Source of the DNA: Kiritimatiellia bacterium
GTDB taxonomy: Bacteria > Verrucomicrobiota > Kiritimatiellia > RFP12 > UBA1067
Assembly (NCBI GenBank): GCA_017514235.1
Contig: JAFWKK010000078.1
Coordinates: 33,782-97,781, forward strand
Length of the DNA: 64,000 nt
Direction: 5' to 3'
A program made the translations under genes and the position numbers. A model generated the notes under the pieces. That model was not told where the DNA came from. It made no database searches and saw only the letters and a list, made by a program, of their open reading frames with translations. Positions within the stretch are counted from its first letter, which is position 1. The number at the start of each line of letters is the position of its first letter. Shown here piece by piece: positions 49,816 through 57,119 of the stretch.

Positions 49816-51087
49816 CTACAATGCGCGAAGAATGCCTATCTGTGCCTGCACGACTCGCCCGGCCGCCGCAGGATCAAATATCGTGGAAGCGGACTCGTAC
49901 GACTCGCCGCTGCACCCCTCGGCCGTCGGCAGATAGCCATACGAACCGTTCGTCAGGCATGTGTAGAACGTCATGCGGAATGGCGACGCCTTTTTCACCA
50001 CGCGACCCAGCTCTGTGAACGGTTCGCATGGCAGACCCGTGAAGCAAAGCGCATCGCCCACGGCGATCGCCGACACGGGAAACGGAATCTCGTCAGGTTC
50101 CTTTTCGAGCCGCACTATCCGCGCCGCCTCCACAAGCCGAAAACGGTGTCCCTTGATTTCGTTCGCGCGTCCCGCGCAGTAGAGAGCCCAGTCTGCCCGT
50201 GCCGCCGGAAGATCTTCGGCGGAACGTTTCCTGATCGGCATGGACACGTCCTTTACGGCGCAACGTATCCTGCCCGCAGGCGTCGGCACGCAAAAGCCGT
50301 AGACGCCCAGGACGGCGCCGGCCACCATACGCCCCATCTGCCGCGAGTGTTCGTAGCGCTTGTTGGTTTCGCGACCTGGTTCCGGACGCACGTTGATATG
50401 GTTGCTGTCGCCCTGCGCACCGTTGAAGAAGATGCATTTCGTCCCGTCACCAAGGGTCTTTTCCAACGTACGACGCGTGAAGCCAGGCCAATCGGCGGAA
50501 ATTCGTGTGCCACCAATGACGTCGGGATGCGTCTGGAAGTTGCCTAGCAGTATCTCGGGCGCGTCCGTACGCACAAGCCGCACGACCTGAACCTCGTCGT
50601 CAGGCTGTCCAACGGGTGCGACGATGTCTGGATTGCCGACACCTGGATTCGTGGTGACGCTTCCGTCCTTCATGCGGTATCGGCGGATGAAAGATGCGCC
50701 CGGACAGGAAGTCCGCCCCATCAGCAGCTGCGCAGGCTTCAGGTCGGCCAACGCCGCCCGGCAGACATCCACGACCTTGCCTTCCAGCGCCTTGTCGTAT
50801 TCAGGATCGCTGTCGAAGCTGATCTCGTAGGAATCCGCCGCCCGGCCGACGTTTCCGCCCGTGTGCGTATGCGTACAGGCGAAATAGAAAGCTTCCGGCG
50901 GCAGGCCGGTCGCAGCGGCGGCGCGATGCCGCCATGCGGTGGAAAGGCCCTTAATCTCAACCAGATCAAACGATACGAGCACGGCGACGTTCGTGCCGTC
51001 CGATAACGCGACGGCATTGGCTTCCGTGTCGTCCAAAACGCCGTCCACCCGCCGGTCTTCAAAGTAGCCTGGAATGTTCGATCCCAT
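49816..51087 (-). CDS. Neutral ceramidase-like hydrolase, N-terminus frameshifted
   Basis: This frame gives 423 residues resembling the neutral/alkaline ceramidase family: SNIPGYFEDRRVDGVLDDTE, VSFDLVEIKGLSTAW, FACTHTHTGGNVG (metal-binding His pair), FQTHPDVIGGTRIS and NGAQGDSNHINVRP. The in-frame sequence before ATG 51087 still reads AGFARAEINPPM, a family-like N-terminus, but no start codon precedes it before a stop. A good start (ATG 51183, with AAAGGG about 8 nt upstream) and signal peptide MTKAVLSAFAVSFVLSAWA lie in another frame. One lost base between about 51100 and 51140 would explain this. So either the gene is a recent pseudogene, or there is a sequence error. The family cleaves N-acyl bonds of sphingolipids, but PVC relatives may have other substrates. 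It is the last gene of the 55857 operon. Confidence 0.7.
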   Translation of the reverse strand: MGSNIPGYFEDRRVDGVLDDTEANAVALSDGTNVAVLVSFDLVEIKGLSTAWRHRAAAATGLPPEAFYFACTHTHTGGNVGRAADSYEISFDSDPEYDKALEGKVVDVCRAALADLKPAQLLMGRTSCPGASFIRRYRMKDGSVTTNPGVGNPDIVAPVGQPDDEVQVVRLVRTDAPEILLGNFQTHPDVIGGTRISADWPGFTRRTLEKTLGDGTKCIFFNGAQGDSNHINVRPEPGRETNKRYEHSRQMGRMVAGAVLGVYGFCVPTPAGRIRCAVKDVSMPIRKRSAEDLPAARADWALYCAGRANEIKGHRFRLVEAARIVRLEKEPDEIPFPVSAIAVGDALCFTGLPCEPFTELGRVVKKASPFRMTFYTCLTNGSYGYLPTAEGCSGESYESASTIFDPAAAGRVVQAQIGILRAL

Positions 51088-51241
51088 TGGCGGATTGATT
51101 TCGGCACGGGCGAACCCGGCGGAAAGTCCGCCCAGGCCGACAAGACGAAGGATACGGCGAAAGCCGAAAGAACTGCTTTAGTCATTGCAAGAACACCCTT
51201 TCTTGGTTGGATCTGACTTGAAGTCATTTGCGATTCCTGCC

Positions 51242-52477
51242 TCAACGCCTCATGACAAATATCTCCGCCGCACCTGGCGAGACCGTATAGGCGCCGCCAT
51301 ACGCCGCTGCCAGAACTTTAGTTCCGTCTTCAAGAATCCGAACGGCAGACGAGTCAAGCGCGATGTTCAGCTGCATTTCCCTAACAGGGCTCCGGTTGAC
51401 GACGACGAGCGCGTCAAATTTCGACCCCGAAAACTGTGAAACGACCGCGCCGCCGTCAGGCGTCGTCAGCGACTTGACGTAGGGCGGCAGTTTCTCCAGC
51501 CGCCGCGTTCCGGTCGGAATCTCGGCACCCGTATGTTCAACGGAAACAAGTTCCGAATCCATGAAGACGAACGCCCGCGCCTGAAGCTCCCGGTTCACCT
51601 GCCGGACGCGGTCATAGACCGGACTGCGCGTGCCATCCTCCCTTATTATCGATTCGTGAAACTTCAGCGGCGTGTTTGAATTCGGATTCCAATAGGTGAA
51701 GTACTGGAGCATCCGTGCGCCGTAGGCGAGATTGGAGTACATCTGGAGCCGCAGCATCGCAACCGTCGGGACAGGATACACGTAGTCGATGACATTATGC
51801 GCGACATCGCAGGCAAAGAGTGCGAGCGGCAGTTTCTCCCGCCGCGCCAAGCCGGAAAGATACTCAAGCTGACGGTACCATTTTGGACTCACATAGACCT
51901 CGTTGCCGATATCCCGGTACGGGACGGCACGCGCCGTATCGGCCAACCTGCAAGGGTAGAAATCGGCGCTGATGAGCTTTGGCTTGAATTCGCGTAGCAT
52001 ACGCTCCATGTAGGCGGCGTAGTCAGGAACGCCCATCGAAACGCTCGCATCGGCGATATGGTTCACATAGCAGGGATGCCGCCCGTCAACGGCGTCAATG
52101 CGGCGGATCGTCTCGGCCACCTTCGCAAAATCCGCATACTTCGGCTCGTCCTTTATGTGCCACATGAAAAGCGCAGGATGGTTCTTGAGCTTTACTATCG
52201 CTTCTTCCATGTTGTCATGCCCGATTTCCGGGAAGAACACAGACAGCTTTATGCCTGCACTTTGTGCCCTTTCAAGAAGTTCATAAGTCTTTTCCGGGCT
52301 TGATGCTCCCTGCATAAGGACTGTGAAGCCGGCCTGTCGTGCTTCGATGTAGCGCTCAATCGTCGCTTTGTCTTCTGGAATGCCCCACCAACCGAGAATT
52401 GGAAGCTCCGCGCCAATGACCGCCCTTGCGGACAGCAACGCCACACAAATCCAGCAAATCTCTTTCAGCCAACTCAT
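51242..52477 (-). CDS. Secreted TIM-barrel glycosidase-like protein
   Basis: A 411-residue protein with a signal peptide (MSWLKEICWICVALLSARAV). Residues about 25-330 form a clan GH-A-like barrel: LPILGWWGIPEDKATIERY, HPALFMWHIKDEPKYADFA (a strand ending in D-E-P, typical of the acid/base Glu in such barrels), KLISADFYPCRL and RMLQYFTYWNPNSNTPLKF. The last 80 residues are a beta-sandwich (SKFDALVVVNRSPVREMQLN). I cannot name the GH family. ATG 52477 overlaps the preceding stop by 4 bp, which excludes the longer reading to 52678. It is third in an operon of a beta-repeat protein, a GH20-like protein, this protein and a ceramidase-like protein. Confidence 0.68.
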   Translation of the reverse strand: MSWLKEICWICVALLSARAVIGAELPILGWWGIPEDKATIERYIEARQAGFTVLMQGASSPEKTYELLERAQSAGIKLSVFFPEIGHDNMEEAIVKLKNHPALFMWHIKDEPKYADFAKVAETIRRIDAVDGRHPCYVNHIADASVSMGVPDYAAYMERMLREFKPKLISADFYPCRLADTARAVPYRDIGNEVYVSPKWYRQLEYLSGLARREKLPLALFACDVAHNVIDYVYPVPTVAMLRLQMYSNLAYGARMLQYFTYWNPNSNTPLKFHESIIREDGTRSPVYDRVRQVNRELQARAFVFMDSELVSVEHTGAEIPTGTRRLEKLPPYVKSLTTPDGGAVVSQFSGSKFDALVVVNRSPVREMQLNIALDSSAVRILEDGTKVLAAAYGGAYTVSPGAAEIFVMRR

Positions 52478-53556
52478 AGAACGCCTTCCGCGCCCACGCG
52501 CCGCCGCGCTTCTGCGACCAATGACGATGCCTCTCTCAGCAACCTTCCGTATGGAGCACGGGTTTCCACCCAAGGTGCCATGAGCATACCCTTGTAACGT
52601 TCTGCCGGAAGGTTCTTCTTGCAGAACGCGGCAGTTGCAGGGAAATTCTCCCTCAAGCCATAGCAGTTGGACGCGCATGGGATCACGTCATACCCCGCCT
52701 CGCACAACGACAGGTATATCTTGATGAGAGGATCGTCAAAAGACGGCTTCTCCGTGCGGTATGTCCATGGACTCTGAAGGACGGTCTTTGGCATCTTTCG
52801 CGCAAACTCGTCCATAGGGTGCCGACGCATGTAATCGCTCCACACCCAAGCCCTGCAATCAAGTTTCTCGACGCAATCAACAAAGTACCGCATGTCGTGC
52901 CACCAAAGGTCACCCTGACGGAAACGGACAAGGGTTGTGTTTCGTGACTGATATTCTACGATGTCCTCCTCGTCCATCCCCAGATGAATGAAGTCTGGAT
53001 GGTCAAACATCTCGTATGCGTCACGGATGAGGTCAGCCACCACCTGATAGTATTTGGCCGTCGATACCATGCGAGCATAGTCCTTCAACCAAAAATCGTG
53101 ACAGCACGAGAAGTTTAGCTTTGGAACAACCGCAAAACCCATGCTTTTCAGCCGTCGCACTTCTGCCTGCATTTTCTCCGCGCTCCAGCTGCCATCAACA
53201 GCCAGTTCTGGATGACTTGGATAGACAACAAACTCGCCAAGGTCAATCAGCAGCAGATTTGAACCGTCCTTGCGAATCTGCTGCGACAGCGAACGCCATA
53301 ATGCCTCGTCGAAACGCACCGCCGTTCGCGTGTCATATCCAGGAGAACAGATTACGGCAAACTCCTCGTCGGTCAGAATGCGCGTCTGTATTCCATCTCG
53401 CTCAGGGGGCGTTATCATGTCGCCCCACATGTTGTTGCCGAACTGTGGCATGAAGCCCCAGACAAGACCTTTGCCGTCACGCGCCGACAACCTTGCCGCC
53501 GGAACCGTCGCCAAAAACGCGGCGATGCAGCGCAAGAAATCCTTCCTGTTCAGCAT
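52474..53556 (-). CDS. Exported GH20-like TIM-barrel protein
   Basis: A 360-residue protein, paralogous to 6679-7644. The N-terminus MLNRKDFLRCIAAFLATVPA resembles a Tat or Sec signal (RK in place of RR). It shares YPSHPELAVDGSWSAEKM, VPKLNFSCCHDFWLKDYARM and FIHLGMDEEDIVEY with its paralogue. HLGMDEE is close to the H-x-G-x-DE catalytic segment of GH20 hexosaminidases, and here the first His is kept, unlike in 6679-7644. AAGGGG lies 5 nt before ATG 53556. It follows the beta-repeat gene by 9 bp and overlaps the next gene by 4 bp. An action on amino-sugar glycans is a reasonable but unproven guess. Confidence 0.65.
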   Translation of the reverse strand: MLNRKDFLRCIAAFLATVPAARLSARDGKGLVWGFMPQFGNNMWGDMITPPERDGIQTRILTDEEFAVICSPGYDTRTAVRFDEALWRSLSQQIRKDGSNLLLIDLGEFVVYPSHPELAVDGSWSAEKMQAEVRRLKSMGFAVVPKLNFSCCHDFWLKDYARMVSTAKYYQVVADLIRDAYEMFDHPDFIHLGMDEEDIVEYQSRNTTLVRFRQGDLWWHDMRYFVDCVEKLDCRAWVWSDYMRRHPMDEFARKMPKTVLQSPWTYRTEKPSFDDPLIKIYLSLCEAGYDVIPCASNCYGLRENFPATAAFCKKNLPAERYKGMLMAPWVETRAPYGRLLREASSLVAEARRRVGAEGVL

Positions 53557-53565
53557 ACTATCCCC

Positions 53566-55857
53566 TTACTGAATCGTCAGCACAAAGCCTGGTCTGCAAA
53601 AACGGGCGACAATCGTTGATGAACCATCGCCGTTGGAACGAACGGCATATCCAACGAAACGAAGTTTGTTAAACGGAGAATAGGCCATCGCAAGCATATC
53701 GACAAGACCTGCCGCAACGCCATCGCGAACCGTGCACACTGGCAAAGTGATGTCTTGCTTTTGAGATATGCCGGCTGCGTTGCCAGCCCAGCGGAAGGGA
53801 ATCTTCCCATCGGATGTCTGGATGGCAAACGGCGTATCGGTCTTCGTGTTGCGAATGCCGAATTCATCGTTGATGTTCAGTACCAGCTGCAATTGAGAAC
53901 CGGGATTCAGCGTGATCTTTACGCCATTAAGCGCATCGGCGCTCAACAGGCGCACCGAGCTGGAAGTCACCAGAACATTCTTGTCGCTTTCCGGCAGACT
54001 CTCCGCCTCGCCAGCCCCGAAACGCGCCGTTCCGCCAAGGCAAAGCGTGCCGGTGCCCTCTTTCGTCAGCGTTCCGTCAAAAGTAATTGAGTTGTACATC
54101 TCAACCGCCAGACTGCCCGGAATGTTGATACTGGCGTTCCCCGAGACCTTCCAGCCTCGCGTCGCTTCATTCATCGACATTGAATTCTCGAACGTCAGCC
54201 GCGTGTGGTTGCCAAGCGTCACCGCGTCTGGACGGAACTCGCCTGAAGCCGTGGGGCCGCCAAAGGCATTCGCGTTTCCGGCATACACGTTCATCGGCCC
54301 TGCCTTGCTGTCCGAATAAAAGAACCGCAACCCGCCACCGAAACCAGAGTTGTTCCCCTCCAGATAATACGTACAAATGTGGGCGTTGTCATTCCCGTTC
54401 AACACAAGATCACCAGCCCCGCGAAGCGGACAGTCAATATGAATCTTCTTGTATTCCCATGCCTTGAATGTCACGGGCGAATCTCCTGAATGAATGACGA
54501 TGGAACCCGCAGCATCCCAATACTTGTCATTGCCAACATATGACATGACGATGGAACCTGGCGCGAAATGAACTTCCTGCGCCGAGAACCGATCAAACTG
54601 CGCGTAAAAATCGATACCCGATTTGATCTGGAACTTCGCCAGCGGATAGGCGAACGTCTTTGTCCCATTGTCGTTGTTGTAGGCGAGAAATGTATTTTCA
54701 ATCGACAGCCAACCAGTCGTTTCCGCCGTCGGGCATTGACCGTTAGACCAGAATGCCTTGAATGCATCTTGCAATGCCGAGTTCTGGTTTGACGTGCCTG
54801 CGCCATTCCCCGTCAACATTGAAACGTATGCGTCATATGCAAAGTAAACCACTTTGTCATCTCCATCGCTCTCGATTTCAAGCCTCTGTCCAGGCGGAAA
54901 TGCGTCCGACCCCAAGACATTCTCAAGCTGCACATTCGCTACGTCCGGAGAATTGGCGGCCGCAGCGCCAGTAAGCCGGAAAATCGGATACCGCTTTGCC
55001 GTACGATTCGGTGTAGCCGCACCCGTCAGCCGCAAGTTGAATCGCCCAAGCGCCAATGCATCCGTCACAACAATCGGCTGGCAGGTCTCACCGCTGATGG
55101 CCTGGGAGTAGAATCCGCCGTCGGACAGTTCAAGTGTTCCGACCCGATTCTGAACGCTCGCGTCATGATTGACAAACCATCCGCCCTTATCAACACGCAG
55201 CGTGCCCGGAAGCGTCGCGCCTCCCGTCACGTAAAACGACAGCTTCTGCCCCTCGGCAACGGCGAGCGTTCCACGGCATTCTGAAAAATCCCCAAAGAGA
55301 CGCACGGTTGATAGTGGCGTAGCGGGAACCGTCTCCGTTGGACGAAGCCCGAATACAAGCGCCGTTCCCTCCTCGGAAGCTATGGAGGCGTCGAAGGCAA
55401 AGGCTGCGGTCGAATTCGGAACAAACGTTAGGTATTTCGCTGGCGTCCCCTCGGCGGCCTTGACCACGACCGATCCGCCTATTGAACATGCACTACCGAA
55501 GCTGTACGTTGCTCCGTCAAGAAGCCACAGCGCTGGCCAACTGACCTTCCGGCCGCCAGAAACAGCGACTTTTATGTCTCCGGCACAGGCAAGGACATCG
55601 CCGGCAAAGGTTCGATCCTGAGAATTCCCCGCTGGCGTGAAGAAAACCATTCCAGACGGTACATAATACTTATATCCCTGTTGAGGCGCAGTGCCATCAG
55701 ACCAATGCGCTCCGTTGGCAAAGGAATTCTCTGATACGTCGGCATCCGTCGTCTGCTGATGGACGAAATCGCCATACGGATTTTCGCCATCGGCAAAGCT
55801 TCCGGAAAGCACCGCTAGACTGGCTACAGTTGTCAGGACTGTCTTGCGCATTGTCAT
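53566..55857 (-). CDS. Large secreted beta-strand-repeat protein
   Basis: A 763-residue protein with a signal peptide (MTMRKTVLTTVASLAVLSGS, then FA). The body is a long series of G/N/T-rich beta-strands (DIKVAVSGGRKVSWPALWLL, LSTVRLFGDFSECRGTLAVA, SIVIHSGDSPVTFKAWEYKK), typical of autotransporter-like and beta-helical surface proteins without a barrel domain. It ends RFCRPGFVLTIQ. ATG 55857 was chosen because GAGGAG lies 7 nt upstream. It parallels the protein at 9828-12734 in length, composition and position beside GH20-like and TIM-barrel enzymes, so both may serve as surface-binding partners of those enzymes. It is the first gene after the regulator at 55913, 55 bp away. Confidence 0.78.
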   Translation of the reverse strand: MTMRKTVLTTVASLAVLSGSFADGENPYGDFVHQQTTDADVSENSFANGAHWSDGTAPQQGYKYYVPSGMVFFTPAGNSQDRTFAGDVLACAGDIKVAVSGGRKVSWPALWLLDGATYSFGSACSIGGSVVVKAAEGTPAKYLTFVPNSTAAFAFDASIASEEGTALVFGLRPTETVPATPLSTVRLFGDFSECRGTLAVAEGQKLSFYVTGGATLPGTLRVDKGGWFVNHDASVQNRVGTLELSDGGFYSQAISGETCQPIVVTDALALGRFNLRLTGAATPNRTAKRYPIFRLTGAAAANSPDVANVQLENVLGSDAFPPGQRLEIESDGDDKVVYFAYDAYVSMLTGNGAGTSNQNSALQDAFKAFWSNGQCPTAETTGWLSIENTFLAYNNDNGTKTFAYPLAKFQIKSGIDFYAQFDRFSAQEVHFAPGSIVMSYVGNDKYWDAAGSIVIHSGDSPVTFKAWEYKKIHIDCPLRGAGDLVLNGNDNAHICTYYLEGNNSGFGGGLRFFYSDSKAGPMNVYAGNANAFGGPTASGEFRPDAVTLGNHTRLTFENSMSMNEATRGWKVSGNASINIPGSLAVEMYNSITFDGTLTKEGTGTLCLGGTARFGAGEAESLPESDKNVLVTSSSVRLLSADALNGVKITLNPGSQLQLVLNINDEFGIRNTKTDTPFAIQTSDGKIPFRWAGNAAGISQKQDITLPVCTVRDGVAAGLVDMLAMAYSPFNKLRFVGYAVRSNGDGSSTIVARFCRPGFVLTIQ

Positions 55858-55912
55858 TTTATTTCTCCTCATTTCCTTTGTTGGTTTCTTATTAAAGTGT
55901 TTTCTGTCTTCT

Positions 55913-57013
55913 TCATGCCGTCTCGCCCTCTTCGAAAGTTGCCGCGATGGACAGCTCCGGCGCACACGTTTCACCGTCAAGCATCTTGAGCAAGCTGTCG
56001 GCAACCTCCTGCCCGTGACGCAACGGATCGACCTCTATCCGCGTAAGATTCCGGAAATAGACAGGCCCAAGGCCACGATTGGATGTCGTTGCCAGACGAA
56101 TATCTTCAGGCACTCGTACACCATGACGTTCAAAAGCGGTGAGCGCACCTGCCGTCAGGTAATCGTCGTTGAACACCACTGCATCGGCGGCAAGCGGGCC
56201 TTTTGACAGCATACGGTCGAACGTCTCAAGCGCGGCGCGCTGCACACATTCCGGCTGCATGTAGCCGTCCAGCGGAGTGATGCACATCTTTTTGACGGAA
56301 AAGCCTGCCGCCTTCAACGCCGTTGCGCAATCGATTCCGCTAACGTGTTGGCAGACTGAAAGCACCTTGCGTACGCCATGCGCCTTAAACGTCGCCGCCA
56401 GTTTTGAAAGCGCCGCGTCAGCACATGGCCGTATGGCCATGCGAGCCTTGCGCGACTTCGCCTTGGTCCACACCTGGACGAACGGCAGTCCCGACCGGTC
56501 AAGCGCACCAAGCAAGGCGGAAGACGGGAACAACGCCACCACCAACTCCGGCGAGAGGCATTTCAGCAGCCCCGCGACGTCCGTGCCGGCGCCGCCGGGC
56601 GAATCGGGCCACTCCATCCTGGCGAACAGCCAGCCGTTCTTCATCAGCACGGAGGCGATGGTGCCCTCGAGCACGTTGGCGTAGTACATGCCGGAGTCGT
56701 GTGCCGGGCGTATGCCTGCGACAACCCCGCGCCATGACCTTCTGCCGCCGCCGCACACCGTAAGCCCGACCCGCGGCCGCGCCTGAAGCACCCCCTGGCG
56801 GCACAGTTCCTTCACCGCACGGCGCACTACGATCTCGCTCACGGAGAGCTCCTTGGCCATTTTCCGGATTCCGGGCAGCGAAGCGCCGTGAGCCAGCGCG
56901 CCGCTTCCAACGGCTAGGGACACGCCGCCTACGATCTGCTCGGCCAAGTCGACGCCCAGGTTCCTGTCCACGCGGAACGGCAGCCGCCCCGAAGACTCTA
57001 AAGAAGAAATCAT
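55913..57013 (-). CDS. GntR/LacI-type transcriptional regulator
   Basis: A 366-residue protein. The N-terminal 75 residues are a GntR-type winged helix (VDRNLGVDLAEQIVGGVSLA, LPGIRKMAKELSVSEIVVRR, then GVLQARPRVGLTV). The rest is a LacI-type periplasmic-binding-like domain (AGIRPAHDSGMYYANVLEGT, then VVFNDDYLTAGALTAFERHG and IRLATTSNRGLGPVYFRNLT). It probably represses the operon starting at 55857. ATG 57013 is set by a strong promoter whose -10 ends 6 nt before it; an earlier in-frame start at 57073 would include the promoter itself. The LacI-type regulator at 48523 has the same two-domain plan but a different sequence. Confidence 0.87.
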   Translation of the reverse strand: MISSLESSGRLPFRVDRNLGVDLAEQIVGGVSLAVGSGALAHGASLPGIRKMAKELSVSEIVVRRAVKELCRQGVLQARPRVGLTVCGGGRRSWRGVVAGIRPAHDSGMYYANVLEGTIASVLMKNGWLFARMEWPDSPGGAGTDVAGLLKCLSPELVVALFPSSALLGALDRSGLPFVQVWTKAKSRKARMAIRPCADAALSKLAATFKAHGVRKVLSVCQHVSGIDCATALKAAGFSVKKMCITPLDGYMQPECVQRAALETFDRMLSKGPLAADAVVFNDDYLTAGALTAFERHGVRVPEDIRLATTSNRGLGPVYFRNLTRIEVDPLRHGQEVADSLLKMLDGETCAPELSIAATFEEGETA

Positions 57014-57019
57014 GCACGT

Positions 57020-57048
57020 ATGATACCACAATATACACAGTGAGTCAA
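57020..57048 (-). promoter_or_regulatory. Strong promoter of the GntR/LacI-type regulator at 55913
   Basis: On the minus strand: TTGACT (57048 to 57043), a 17-bp spacer ending in TGG, and TATCAT (57025 to 57020), then only 6 nt to ATG 57013. This is the best complete promoter in the window with leaderless spacing. Confidence 0.7.
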
Positions 57049-57119
57049 CGGGAACGCCGCCCGCCGATGACAATGCCTAGCAATGGGTTGACAGCGTTGC
57101 CGCAGCAGCGCGACAGACG

